From: Anaerolinea thermophila UNI-1
GTDB taxonomy: Bacteria; Chloroflexota; Anaerolineae; Anaerolineales; Anaerolineaceae
Direction: 5' to 3'
Assembly: GCF_000199675.1 (NCBI RefSeq)
Contig: NC_014960.1
Coordinates: 1-64,000, forward strand
DNA length: 64,000 bases
The stretch's first letter is position 1; each line of letters opens with the position of its first letter. Shown one piece after another: positions 16,890 through 26,085 of the stretch. A model generated the notes under the pieces. The model saw only the letters and a program-made list of their open reading frames with translations. It was not told where the DNA came from and did no database searches. The position numbers were made by a program, and so were the translations under genes.

Positions 16890-17138
16890 ATGGCTAAACG
16901 GGTTTGGCAAACGATTAAAGTGCAGTACTGCCGGCATGTAGGTCGCGAGGTCTCGCTGGAAGCCGAGGTGATTTACCCCGACGAGCATCTGCCCGATGAA
17001 AAACCGCGTATTGTAGCGCACCGCTGTTCACGCGGCGCGGAGTGCGGTTTGCTCAGCGAAGCCGCCTGCATCTGGGCAGGCACCAACCCGGACGTAGATC
17101 CCTTTGCCGAAAAGCCGGACACGCCGGAGACGAAGTAA
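16890..17138 (+). CDS. Small cysteine-containing hypothetical protein, 82 aa
   Basis: Supported by a strong GGAGGTGAT ribosome site before the ATG. The cysteines and histidines in QYCRHVGREV and AHRCSRGAECGLLSEAAC could bind zinc or another metal. No family is recognised. It follows the sugar dehydrogenase by 22 bp and ends before a hairpin terminator, so it is the last gene of that operon. Confidence 0.7.
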   Translation: MAKRVWQTIKVQYCRHVGREVSLEAEVIYPDEHLPDEKPRIVAHRCSRGAECGLLSEAACIWAGTNPDVDPFAEKPDTPETK

Positions 17139-17157
17139 ATTTATTGTGGCATTCACT

Positions 17158-17196
17158 CCCACGGGGGCAGAGGACTCTGTCTCCGTGGGGTGTGTT
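17158..17196 (+). terminator. Hairpin terminator after the sugar dehydrogenase operon
   Basis: CCCACGG (17158-17164) pairs with CCGTGGG (17183-17189), with an inner GGCAGAG/CTCTGTC extension including G-T pairs, followed by TGTGTTT. Confidence 0.6.
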
Positions 17197-17222
17197 TGGG
17201 GGGAAAGATAAGGTTATCCCTC

Positions 17223-17846
17223 TTATGGGATCAGGTGTTTATTCAGTTCTTCCACCAAAAGATGTACGGTGGTGCAGGGGTCATCCTGCGCAGGGTCATG
17301 GGGGGTATAAGATGCCAGCAAACGTTGGGCATTGGAAATAGCCGTGCTTTGACGGGAAAGCAAGTCATCGTATAGCGAAGAATCGTTTTTCTGGTAAGGA
17401 CGTTTCAAGTTTTGGCTCAATTTTTCAATATACTTTTCCCGGTTCATCGGGGTATTATGATAGCCATAATGCAAGAGAAACCATACCTCAAAAAACGGAT
17501 TGGAATAAGCCACCTTTATCCCTGACTTTTGAGCCTCCGAGATGGCTTGATTGAATTGAGAGGCTTGAACATTGTCACGATCGAACACGACCCAAGCCTG
17601 ATCAAAGCCCTCTTTCTTCCTGTAGTCCTGAGCATATTTGACGAGATCCAGCGGGCTTCTTCCTAATCCAAATGCTTCCACCACCGCATTGACGCGGAAG
17701 CGTTTGAAATAATTCGGCTCAGTTTGCTTTCCCTCACATACGATGAGGATGCGCTGTCTGAGTTCGCGCTGTTTAGTGGAACGCTTGCGCAGGGGTGTGC
17801 CTTTAGGAGAGAGTTTACGACCGCTCGGCTTCGGTGTTCGTGCCAT
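17223..17846 (-). CDS. RloB-family protein (AbiLii-like, TOPRIM-type)
   Basis: 207 residues from the ATG at 17846, which follows GGAGGATAT; a longer start at 17867 lacks a site. A basic N-terminus is followed by ILIVCEGKQTEPNYFKRF (Glu of a TOPRIM-like fold), FDQAWVVFDRDN (DxD) and NPFFEVWFLLHYG, the pattern of RloB proteins. RloB is found beside an AAA-type RloA and, as AbiLii, in an abortive-infection system. Its start overlaps the end of the RloA gene by 32 bp, so the pair acts together. It is AT-richer than its flanks, suggesting transfer. Confidence 0.82.
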   Translation of the reverse strand: MARTPKPSGRKLSPKGTPLRKRSTKQRELRQRILIVCEGKQTEPNYFKRFRVNAVVEAFGLGRSPLDLVKYAQDYRKKEGFDQAWVVFDRDNVQASQFNQAISEAQKSGIKVAYSNPFFEVWFLLHYGYHNTPMNREKYIEKLSQNLKRPYQKNDSSLYDDLLSRQSTAISNAQRLLASYTPHDPAQDDPCTTVHLLVEELNKHLIP

Positions 17847-19146
17847 GTTTGAGTATATCCTCCACATACGGACGCAATCCGCCCAGCAGGGGAATACCTC
17901 CGTAGCGCCCGGATAGGTAATTTTTCAGATAAGAGGCGTCTATACGCTCTTTCATCTCCGCCAGCGAATACAATTCAGATGCGCCAAAGCGGTCCTTTTG
18001 GGTAAACCACACCTGATCGCGCCGTAACAAGCATTCCCCCAGCAGACCAACATCATGGGTAGCAAAAATCAACTGCGCATTTTGGGGATTGGTCTCCGGG
18101 GAGTTGAAGAGGCGCACAATTTCACGGCTCAGCATGGGGTGCAGGCGGGCGTCCAGTTCGTCAATGACCAGCACTTTGCCTTCTTTCAACACATCGAAAA
18201 GCGGTCCCAGCAAATAAAGGAATTTCTGCGTGCCGTCTGATTCATCGTCAATATCAAAAGTCTCGTTACCCACGAAATTTTCCCCCGCATACACCGGATG
18301 GGTGGTTTCCACGCTTCGGAGGGAAATTTCTTCAGCCGGTTTGCCTGTTTTCTCGGCAATTTCCTGGAGAAATTTACGCAACTCGGCGGGAATTTTTGTG
18401 CTGTCCAGAGATTCGCTTTTCACCGAGAGGGCGGTTATGCCGGTATCTGCCAGCCGAATCATCTCACGGGCAAACTGGCGGAAGGGTTCATGTTCCTGTA
18501 ATTGCTTCATAGTGTAAGGTGCGTAGAATTCATCTTTTAACCCTGAAACTACCTGCAGACGCTTGCGGAACCACTCCAGCAGAGAAACTGCCAGCGGGCT
18601 GTTAAACTGCGCCATTACCGAGAGGAAGAGTGCGTTTGAACGGGTCATCTCGCGGAGTTTTGCCGGCGCTTCCCGCCTGAAAGGGGTGGAAACCTCGTAG
18701 TCGTTTCCTTCGCGAATGAACAAAAGGCTCTCGCGTTGCACGGTTTGGTACAGCCATTCGCTGTGGACCCGCTCTTCGTCCACTTCAAATCCATAGCGGT
18801 AACGCTTGTTGTTCAAAGCAAAGATGATCTGAAATACAGCGGGTTTCTGACGTGCTTCGCGGTTCAACCGAAAACGTTCCACCGGGATTTTTTCTCCGGA
18901 TTGAAACTCCGTTGCCGAATCCAGAACAAACCGACGCATAAACCCTATGGCTCGCACCAGATTGCTCTTTCCACTGGCGTTGGCGCCATAAATTGCCGCA
19001 CTGCGCAACAATTTGAGGCGATTTACCTCGAAGAGGTTATCCGTGTTCAGGCGGGACTCTTTTTCCTTCAAGGGAGTGGCGAGCAGGCTTAAAGTGACCG
19101 TCTGATAAAAAGACCGGAAGTTTGCAACACTAAATTCTATCAACAT
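17815..19146 (-). CDS. RloA-like AAA ATPase (AbiLi-like, SMC/OLD type)
   Basis: 443 residues. The start LIEFSVANFRSFYQTVTLSLLA is typical of AAA15/AAA21 proteins. Walker A is GANASGKS at 54-61, an SDGTQKFLYL signature lies near 300, Walker B is VLVIDELDARLHP at 325-337, and the H-loop ATHD is at 363-366. The ATPase presumably senses infection and licenses the RloB partner. Ribosome site is weak. It is the first gene of a two-gene minus-strand operon, divergent from the cytochrome gene. Confidence 0.84.
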   Translation of the reverse strand: MLIEFSVANFRSFYQTVTLSLLATPLKEKESRLNTDNLFEVNRLKLLRSAAIYGANASGKSNLVRAIGFMRRFVLDSATEFQSGEKIPVERFRLNREARQKPAVFQIIFALNNKRYRYGFEVDEERVHSEWLYQTVQRESLLFIREGNDYEVSTPFRREAPAKLREMTRSNALFLSVMAQFNSPLAVSLLEWFRKRLQVVSGLKDEFYAPYTMKQLQEHEPFRQFAREMIRLADTGITALSVKSESLDSTKIPAELRKFLQEIAEKTGKPAEEISLRSVETTHPVYAGENFVGNETFDIDDESDGTQKFLYLLGPLFDVLKEGKVLVIDELDARLHPMLSREIVRLFNSPETNPQNAQLIFATHDVGLLGECLLRRDQVWFTQKDRFGASELYSLAEMKERIDASYLKNYLSGRYGGIPLLGGLRPYVEDILKHGTNTEAERS

Positions 19147-19252
19147 AATTTGCTCTTTTTGTGAAAAATTCGAAAAAACACGCTTTTACAATGCAATAAT
19201 ATACCGTTTTATATTCCGTGTCAAGAATGAGTTTTTAAGAAGAATTTCGAGA

Positions 19253-19279
19253 TTGTCCTCTTCCGACTCGCGCTACAAT
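19253..19279 (+). promoter_or_regulatory. Possible promoter of the multihaem cytochrome
   Basis: TTGTCC (19253-19258) and TACAAT (19274-19279), spacer only 15 bp, within the AT-rich divergent region 19147-19299. Confidence 0.45.
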
Positions 19280-19299
19280 AATCCTACGGGAGGAATGCT

Positions 19300-20949
19300 A
19301 TGGTCACCCCAAAGCGCAGTGTCGTGTTGTGGGGCTTGCCCCTGTTCGTCCTCATCCTCTTGAGCGCGTGCGCCGCGCCTGTCACGTCCTCTCCCACCCC
19401 TGCCATTGCCCCCGAGGAAGCCTTCTTCAAGCCGTCCAGCAACTGCGCCGCCTGCCACCAGGGCTTGAAGGACAGCACCGGCGCGGATGTCTCTATCATC
19501 CCCGAGTGGCAGACCAGCGTGATGGGTAACGCCGCGCTTGACCCCTACTTCCGCGCCAGCGTGCAGATGGAACTGCTCAATGCCCCGCAGTATGCCGACG
19601 CCATCCAGTCCAAGTGCGCCACCTGCCACACCCCCATGGCGCGCGTCACTCAGAAAGCCCAGGGGCAGGAAACCGCCCTGTATGGCGAGCAGGGTGTGCT
19701 GGCGGTGGGGCATCCGCTGGGCAAACTGGCGCTGGACGGTGTATCCTGCACCGTGTGCCATCAGATTCCCCAGCCTGCCGCCGACCTGCGCCACAGCGGC
19801 GATCTTGCCATTGACACCGCCACGCCCATGGGCGAACGCCCGCTGTACGGCGCCCTGCCCATCACCGAGCAGAACCGCCAGACCATGCAAGCCGCCTCGG
19901 GCTTCGTTGCCACGCAGAGCGAGCATGTGCGCCAGTCGCAGTTGTGCGCCACCTGCCACGAACTGTACCTTAATTACATTACCGCCGACGGCACGCTGAG
20001 CAGTGGGGATGCCCTGTTCTACGAGCAGACCCCTTACAGCGAGTGGCTGGCTTCGCAGTACGCCGGGCAGGCATCCTGCCAGGACTGCCACATGCCGCAA
20101 GCCCAGGGCGCCGCGCCCATTTCCAGCATCACCCCGCAGAATACTTACCAGCCCTTCTTCCGCCACACCTTCACCGGCGGCAACGTCTTCCTGCTCACCC
20201 TGTTGCGGGATGGCAGTGTGGAAGGCGTGCGCAACCCCGGCGGCACGGGACTGGACGCCCACATTGCCCGCACCAGCGAGTTCCTGCAAACCCGCACCGC
20301 TGTCCTGTCCATTACCCCGCCCCGGCAGGAAGGCGAGACGCTGGCGTTTGACGTGCGCATTGACCTGCTGACCGGGCATAAATTCCCCACCTCGTTCCCC
20401 TCGCGGCGGGCATGGTTGCACGTCACCGTGAAGGATGCTTCCGGCAAGGTGGTGTTCGAGTCTGGCGGGTACGACCGCGAGGGCAAAATCAGCGGCAACG
20501 ACAACGACGACCCCAAAGCGTACGAGCCGCACTATACCCGCATCACCGCGCCGGATGAGGTGCAGATTTACGAGCCGGTGATGCAAACCGTCAGCGGCGA
20601 GGTGACCACCTACCAGATGCTGGCGGCTTCGTACATCAAGGACAACCGCCTTTTGCCGCGCGGTTTCGACAAGACTCAAGCCCCCAAAGTCTCGGAAGTG
20701 ATTGGCGATGCCCTCAACGATGCGGATTTCCTCGGCGGGGGCGATACCGTGCAGTACCGCATCCCGCTGGGGTCAGCCCGCGCACCCTTCACTGTGGAAG
20801 CGCAACTGCTTTACCAGTCGGTGAGTTACCGCTGGGCAAAGAACGTGCTGGACAGCCAGAGCGAGCCGGCAAAGGATTTCGGCGCGATGTTGGCAAAAGT
20901 GGGCAATGTGCCGGTGGTGGTTGCCTCAGCCAGCGCGCAAAGCCGCTAG
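19300..20949 (+). CDS. Pentahaem c-type cytochrome lipoprotein
   Basis: 549 residues. A signal peptide ends in LLSAC, giving a lipid-anchored Cys24. Five CxxCH haem sites lie at 49-53, 106-110, 150-154, 216-220 and 260-264; the remaining 285 residues carry none and include TGHKFPTSFPSRRAWLHV and a beta-rich domain. It resembles cytochrome c-554/multihaem nitrogen or sulfur oxidoreductase-type proteins, but the reaction is not identifiable. It would act on the outer face of the membrane in electron transfer. Ribosome site GGGAGGAA is good. The next gene starts 6 bp after its stop. Confidence 0.87.
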   Translation: MVTPKRSVVLWGLPLFVLILLSACAAPVTSSPTPAIAPEEAFFKPSSNCAACHQGLKDSTGADVSIIPEWQTSVMGNAALDPYFRASVQMELLNAPQYADAIQSKCATCHTPMARVTQKAQGQETALYGEQGVLAVGHPLGKLALDGVSCTVCHQIPQPAADLRHSGDLAIDTATPMGERPLYGALPITEQNRQTMQAASGFVATQSEHVRQSQLCATCHELYLNYITADGTLSSGDALFYEQTPYSEWLASQYAGQASCQDCHMPQAQGAAPISSITPQNTYQPFFRHTFTGGNVFLLTLLRDGSVEGVRNPGGTGLDAHIARTSEFLQTRTAVLSITPPRQEGETLAFDVRIDLLTGHKFPTSFPSRRAWLHVTVKDASGKVVFESGGYDREGKISGNDNDDPKAYEPHYTRITAPDEVQIYEPVMQTVSGEVTTYQMLAASYIKDNRLLPRGFDKTQAPKVSEVIGDALNDADFLGGGDTVQYRIPLGSARAPFTVEAQLLYQSVSYRWAKNVLDSQSEPAKDFGAMLAKVGNVPVVVASASAQSR

Positions 20950-20955
20950 AAAGGA

Positions 20956-21882
20956 ATGAAAATGACCTTACAAAATCGCTTTCGCGGTTGTTTGCTGGGG
21001 CTGGCGGTGGGCGATGCCCTGGGAACGACGGTAGAGTTCCGTCCGCGCGGCAGTTTTGAGCCGCTGACCGACATGCTCGGCGGGGGACCCTTCCACCTGA
21101 AGCCCGGACAGTGGACGGATGACACTTCGATGGCGCTGTGCCTGGCGTCCAGTCTGGTAGCATGCCGGGGCTTCGACCCCCGCGATCAGATGGAGCGTTA
21201 CTGCCGCTGGCAGGACGAGGGTTACTGGAGCAGTACGGGGGACTGTTTCGACATCGGCGGGACGGTGGCGGCGGCGCTGGCGCGTTTCCGTGCTACCGGC
21301 GAGCCGTTTGCCGGTTCGACCGACCCGTATTCGGCGGGCAACGGCTGTATCATGCGCCTGGCGCCCATCCCCATGTTCTACTACCCTGACCTGGATGCGG
21401 CGGAGCATTACGCCGCCGAGAGTTCGCGTACCACCCACGGCGCGGCGGAATGTGTGGATGCCTCGCGCCTGATGGCGCGCATGCTGGTGCGGGCGCTGGC
21501 GGGTAAATCCAGAGAAGAGGTGGTGCTGGGCGACCGCGAGACCTTCACGGGCAGTCCGCGCATCACTGCCATTGCGCGCGGGGAGTACCTGGAGAAGGAC
21601 GAGGCGCAGATTCGCAGTTCGGGTTACGTGGTGCATACCCTGGAAGCGGCGCTGTGGTGCTTCTGGCGCTCGGAAAGTTTTGCCGATGCCGTCCTGCGCG
21701 CCGCCAACCTGGGCGAAGATGCCGACACCACCGCGGCGGTGTGCGGGCAGTTTGCCGGGGCATTTTACGGCGAGACGGGCATCCCTGCCGGCTGGCTGGA
21801 GAAACTTGCCCTGCAGGAAGACATCCGCGCCCTGGCGGATGCGCTGGCTGAGGGGAAAGAGGAACAGAGGCTGGGAGGCTGA
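20956..21882 (+). CDS. ADP-ribosylglycohydrolase (DraG/ARH family)
   Basis: 308 residues. GCLLGLAVGDALGTTVEFRP near 11-30, GQWTDDTSMAL with D55/D56, and a C-terminal GEDADTTAAVCGQFAGAFYG near 255 are the paired metal-binding motifs of the family. It removes ADP-ribose from a protein, nucleic acid or small molecule in the cytoplasm using two Mg ions. No ADP-ribosyltransferase is adjacent. It sits 6 bp downstream of the cytochrome gene and is probably cotranscribed. Confidence 0.9.
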   Translation: MKMTLQNRFRGCLLGLAVGDALGTTVEFRPRGSFEPLTDMLGGGPFHLKPGQWTDDTSMALCLASSLVACRGFDPRDQMERYCRWQDEGYWSSTGDCFDIGGTVAAALARFRATGEPFAGSTDPYSAGNGCIMRLAPIPMFYYPDLDAAEHYAAESSRTTHGAAECVDASRLMARMLVRALAGKSREEVVLGDRETFTGSPRITAIARGEYLEKDEAQIRSSGYVVHTLEAALWCFWRSESFADAVLRAANLGEDADTTAAVCGQFAGAFYGETGIPAGWLEKLALQEDIRALADALAEGKEEQRLGG

Positions 21883-22005
21883 AATATCTTGCAGGAGGTC
21901 ACCACGGCTCGCTGGCGCGAACCTTGTGACGATGCAAGCATGTCTTTGTGATTGCGAAGCACCTCCTCCGCGGCTGGCAGAAATGAAAGCCTTTGGATGA
22001 AAAAA

Positions 22006-22935
22006 CTACAATTCCAGGGTGCGCTCGATGCGCCCCTGCGCCAGATTCCACAAGTGAATGGCGCCGGTGCTGACCAGCACCGCCAGCGTCTGCCCGTCAG
22101 GGGTGAAGATCATGTCGTGAACCGGCTGGCTTTCCTGAAAGACGGCAATCACCGCGGCGCGGCGCATGCGCTCGCCGCTGGTACGCCGCAGGTCGAGAAA
22201 CTGCACCGAAAACGGCGAGATGGCGGGATCCACGATCGGCTCCCATACGCTCACTGCCAGCACGGCGGGCAAAAGCGGGAAGAACGCCGCCGCGCCCGAA
22301 AACCCGCTGACCCAAACGTCCTGCTCAAAGCGGTCCTGCTCCAGATTCAGCACAGTAAGGTGGTACATCTCGTCCTGTAAAAGCACCTGAAACGGCTGAG
22401 CCGTAAAAGCGAAGAAGGCAGGAGGCTGATGGCGGTTGACCTTAAATTTCACCCGCCGCGCGCCGCCGGGCACCCCCAGCACGTAGCCGTGCGCCCATGC
22501 CTGACCGCCAAACTCCCCCGCCAGGGTGATGAGCAGGGAACGGTCGTCGGGCGCCAGCGCGCAGGCTTCCAGACGGGGATGGTAGCGCGGATCCTGCTCA
22601 AAGCGCAGGTTCAGCACCATCTCGCCCGTCAGCACATCCAGCAGGTCCAGTTGCAAGGTGTAGGGCTGTTTGCGCACCACCACCCGCTGATGCAGGGCAA
22701 AGAGTTCTGCTTTCAGCAGGGCGAGCGGCTCTTCCTCTCCGCGGGGGAGATTCCATGCCTTTACGCCTTCGGGGGTTTGGGTGAGCAGATGCTCTTCATC
22801 CAGCGAATGACCAATCCAGAGTCCATCGCAAACGGCGTGCAAAGTCCCGCCGGACAAATCCCAGACCATCACATTGCCCTGCGGCGTGGCGTGAAACAAC
22901 CATTTTCCCGAAGGGGAAATATGCAAGGGTTTCAT
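22006..22935 (-). CDS. WD40/beta-propeller-like hypothetical protein
   Basis: 309 residues from the ATG at 22935, with GGGAGGTG just before it. The text shows degenerate propeller strands such as PSGKWLFHATPQGNVMVWDLSGG at the start and FTPDGQTLAVLVSTGAIHLWNLAQG at the end, which would close the ring. No enzyme motif and no signal peptide are seen, so it is likely a cytoplasmic binding or scaffold protein. It stands alone between two plus-strand operons. Confidence 0.7.
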   Translation of the reverse strand: MKPLHISPSGKWLFHATPQGNVMVWDLSGGTLHAVCDGLWIGHSLDEEHLLTQTPEGVKAWNLPRGEEEPLALLKAELFALHQRVVVRKQPYTLQLDLLDVLTGEMVLNLRFEQDPRYHPRLEACALAPDDRSLLITLAGEFGGQAWAHGYVLGVPGGARRVKFKVNRHQPPAFFAFTAQPFQVLLQDEMYHLTVLNLEQDRFEQDVWVSGFSGAAAFFPLLPAVLAVSVWEPIVDPAISPFSVQFLDLRRTSGERMRRAAVIAVFQESQPVHDMIFTPDGQTLAVLVSTGAIHLWNLAQGRIERTLEL

Positions 22936-23067
22936 ACACCTCCCACCGCCGTACAAACACCCCGCTTGTTTTAATGGTTATATCACGAATTGCACCTTTG
23001 GTTTATACTTGAAACCATCCAGAAATGTTGCAATGAGAGTGCCAGCCGGTGAATCGGAGGATGAGCC

Positions 23068-24483
23068 ATGAGGACACTGATTAAAAATGGGACGCTGATT
23101 ACTGCCGCGGAGACCTTCCGTGCTGATATCCTCATCGAAGGCGAGAAAATTGCCGCCATTGGCGCCGACCTGACTGCGCCCGACGCCCGGGTACTGGATG
23201 CCGAGGGCAAACTGGTGCTTCCCGGCGGGGTGGACGTGCATACCCACTTCGACCTGCCCATGTTCGGCACGGTCTCATCCGATGACCATTACACCGGGCA
23301 CAAGGCGGCGGCTTTTGGCGGAACGACCACGGTGATTGACTTCGTCAGTCAGGATTATCCCAACCTGCGGCAGTGCGTGGATGCCTGGCATGAGCGCGTG
23401 GGCGGCAAGGCGGCGGTGGACTACTCGTTCCACATGAACATCACCCATCTTTACCCCGATACGCTGGCGGAACTGCCCGCCTTGCTGGATGAGGGTATTT
23501 CCTCTGTTAAAGTATTCACCGCGTACAACAACCGCCTGCGCCTGCCCGATGACGACATCCTGCGGGTGATGCGCGTGGCGGGCAAACACGGCATTCTGAC
23601 GATGATGCACGCCGAGAACGGCGATGTCATCGAACTGCTGGTTGCCGAAGCCCTGGCGCAGGGGCGCACCGAGCCTGTCTGGCATGCCCGCACCCGCCCA
23701 GCATGGAGCGCGGTGGAAGCCGTCCTGCGCGGCGCGGCGCTGGCGGGCATGGCGGATGCCCCGCTGTATGTGGTGCACATGAACGCCGCGGGCGAGGTGG
23801 ACATGCTGGCGTATGCCCGCGCTCAGGGCTTGCCGGTGATGGGCGAGACCTGCCCGCAGTACCTCTTCTTCAGCGAGGAAGACTTGCAGAGACCCGACGG
23901 CGCCAAGTGGATTTGCTCCCCGCCGGTGCGCACTCCCGCCGACCAGGAACGCCTGTGGCAGGGATTGGCGGACGGCACCCTGCAAGCCCTTGCCACCGAC
24001 CACTGTCCTTTCTTCTATGATGGCACTCAACCCATCGAGTACGAGGGGAAACCGGTTGCCATTCCCGGCAAGGAACTGGGCAGGGGCGATTTCACCCGCA
24101 TCCCCAACGGCTTGCCCGGCGTAGGCGACCGCCTGCCTGTCCTGTGGACGTACGGCGTGGGCGCAGGACGGCTGACTCCCAACCAGTTTGTAGCCCTTAC
24201 CGCCACCCAGCCGGCGCGCATCTTCGGGCTGTACCCGCAGAAGGGCGCCCTGCTCCCCGGCGCCGATGCCGATATTGTCCTCTGGAATCCCGCCCAACGG
24301 CTGACCTACGGGGTGCGTTACGCTCATCACCGCACCGATTACAACCTGTATGAGGGCTGGGAACTGCAGGGCTTCCCCGAAACCGTACTTCTGCGCGGGC
24401 AGGTCATCGTGCATCAGGGCGAGTGGCGCGGACGCCCTGGCATGGGACGCTTTTTGAAACGTTCTTCTGGAGAGGTGATTTAA
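23068..24483 (+). CDS. Dihydropyrimidinase / D-hydantoinase
   Basis: 471 residues, family length. Metal ligands H58 and H60 in GGVDVHTHFD, the carboxylated Lys148 in ISSVKVFTAYN, and GHKAAAFGGTTTVIDFVSQ at 78-96 fit hydantoinases and dihydropyrimidinases of the cyclic amidohydrolase superfamily. It would open the ring of dihydropyrimidines or 5-substituted hydantoins in the cytoplasm. A good ribosome site (CGGAGGATGA) precedes the ATG. The next gene begins 3 bp after the stop, although it encodes an unrelated membrane protein. Confidence 0.88.
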   Translation: MRTLIKNGTLITAAETFRADILIEGEKIAAIGADLTAPDARVLDAEGKLVLPGGVDVHTHFDLPMFGTVSSDDHYTGHKAAAFGGTTTVIDFVSQDYPNLRQCVDAWHERVGGKAAVDYSFHMNITHLYPDTLAELPALLDEGISSVKVFTAYNNRLRLPDDDILRVMRVAGKHGILTMMHAENGDVIELLVAEALAQGRTEPVWHARTRPAWSAVEAVLRGAALAGMADAPLYVVHMNAAGEVDMLAYARAQGLPVMGETCPQYLFFSEEDLQRPDGAKWICSPPVRTPADQERLWQGLADGTLQALATDHCPFFYDGTQPIEYEGKPVAIPGKELGRGDFTRIPNGLPGVGDRLPVLWTYGVGAGRLTPNQFVALTATQPARIFGLYPQKGALLPGADADIVLWNPAQRLTYGVRYAHHRTDYNLYEGWELQGFPETVLLRGQVIVHQGEWRGRPGMGRFLKRSSGEVI

Positions 24484-24486
24484 GCC

Positions 24487-26085
24487 TTGCTGGCGCTGAT
24501 TCCCCCGGCTGTGCTTTTGCTGGGTGCGCTGACCATCCTCATCCTGCGGCGCACCCGCCCCGGCGTAGGCTATGCCTGGCTGACCGGCGTCTTGAGCGCC
24601 CTGCTGGCAAGCGCGTTCCTGCTCTTCCTGCGCTGGCGCTTGCCTCAGCAGGTGGTGGTGCAGAACTGGCTTCCTCTTTCGCAGTTTACCGATTCGCCCA
24701 TTCTGGGGCTGGACAGCATCTCGTGGCTGTACGCCATGAGTTTGGGCGTGCTGGCGCTGGGGACATTGCTCACCGCTTCGGCACGGCTTCAGCGCGATGT
24801 CAGCCCGACGGCGTGGGCGGGCATCCTCAGCATTCTGGCGGTTGCCATGCTGGCGGTGTATGCCGCCAACCTGCTCAGCCTGGTACTTACCTGGACGCTG
24901 ATGGATTTGATGGAACTGGTCATCCTGCAAGCCAACAGCCGGGAGCGCCGGCTGGGAGTGCAGACCGTCACCGCCTTTGCCGTGCGTGTCAGCGGCAGTT
25001 TTCTGGCGCTGACGGCGATTCTGATGGCGCGCGGACAAAACCTGCCCCCTACCTTTGCTTCGCTGGCGCCGCGCGAGGCGCTGTTCCTGCTCATCGCCAG
25101 CGGATTGCGCCTGGGGGTGCTTCCTCTGCACCTTACCGCCGTGCAGGGCAGTGTGGCGCGGCGCGGGCTGGGGACGGCTCTGCGTATGGCATCTGCGGCT
25201 TCGGTCCTGCCGGTGCTGGCGCGTCTGCCCGCCGGGGCGGTGCCTGCCGCCTGGCAGGGGGGATTGCTGGCGCTTTCGGCGCTGGCGGTGCTGTACGGCG
25301 CAAGCGCCTGGCTTGCCGCGCCGGATGCGCTCAGCGCCCGCCCCTTCTGGCTGATTGCCACGGCGGGCATGGCGGTAGCCTGCGTCCTGCACGGTCAGCC
25401 GCTGGCAAGTCTGGCGTGGGGCGTTTTGCTCATTCTGCCCGGAGCGGTGTTCTTCCTGTACTCGGCTTCTCAGCCGGGGACGGTGGTCTTCCCGCTGATT
25501 GCCCTGGCGGGCATGGCGGGCTTGCCCTTCACCCCCCTGGCGGCGGGCTGGAGCGGGATTCTGCCACGCACGTTCTCCCCGCTGGAGTGGGCGTTCCTGT
25601 TCCCTCTGCCCCTGCTGATGCTGGGCGCGTTGCGCTTTTCCCTGATGGAAGGCGAGAACCTGCGCCAGATGGAGCGCTGGATTCAGGTGGTCTATCCGCT
25701 GGGGTTGATGGTGCTGATTCTGGGATATTTCCTGGTGGGCGTGCTGGGCTTGGCGCTCTTCCCCACCCGTGAAAGTCTCATCGGCGGGGGGGTGACGCTG
25801 GCGCTGTTTGCGCTGGGGTTTGGATTATTCAATCTGGCGCGCCGCCGCTTCAGCGGGCTGATTGAATCCGAAGCCCTGCGGCGTTCTGTGGCGCAGGCAG
25901 GGGCGTTCCTGGCAGATTTGTTCGGGCTGATGTGGCTGTACCGCTTCATCGGCTGGCTGTATCAGCGGGTAGCGGGGGTGTTCGACCTGTTCACCTCACT
26001 GCTGGAGGGCAGTGGCGGTATGCTGTGGGTGTTCGTCTTGCTGGCGCTGTTCATCTCGCTGATTCGCGCGGAGGTGGCGCGATGA
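24487..26085 (+). CDS. Proton-conducting-transporter-like membrane protein (NuoM/MrpD type, divergent)
   Basis: 532 residues with about 14 hydrophobic helices. TTG start, with GGAGAGGTGA ahead. The run LTWTLMDLMELVILQA near 135-150 lies where NuoL/M/N proteins carry their key charged helix. Later helices contain LAGMAGLPFTPLAAGWSGIL, the familiar 'G-P-F-T-P' loop motif. Many conserved Lys/Glu positions look lost or shifted, so proton transport is plausible but not certain. It belongs to a tightly overlapping run with a NuoK-like protein, a glycosyltransferase and another NuoN-like protein. Confidence 0.65.
   Translation: MLALIPPAVLLLGALTILILRRTRPGVGYAWLTGVLSALLASAFLLFLRWRLPQQVVVQNWLPLSQFTDSPILGLDSISWLYAMSLGVLALGTLLTASARLQRDVSPTAWAGILSILAVAMLAVYAANLLSLVLTWTLMDLMELVILQANSRERRLGVQTVTAFAVRVSGSFLALTAILMARGQNLPPTFASLAPREALFLLIASGLRLGVLPLHLTAVQGSVARRGLGTALRMASAASVLPVLARLPAGAVPAAWQGGLLALSALAVLYGASAWLAAPDALSARPFWLIATAGMAVACVLHGQPLASLAWGVLLILPGAVFFLYSASQPGTVVFPLIALAGMAGLPFTPLAAGWSGILPRTFSPLEWAFLFPLPLLMLGALRFSLMEGENLRQMERWIQVVYPLGLMVLILGYFLVGVLGLALFPTRESLIGGGVTLALFALGFGLFNLARRRFSGLIESEALRRSVAQAGAFLADLFGLMWLYRFIGWLYQRVAGVFDLFTSLLEGSGGMLWVFVLLALFISLIRAEVAR

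Noticed and set aside
23275..25392. 705-aa antisense open frame over hydantoinase and the NuoM-like gene
   Set aside because: Gln/Arg/His-rich shadow caused by GC-rich third codon positions; the plus-strand genes have catalytic motifs and starts.
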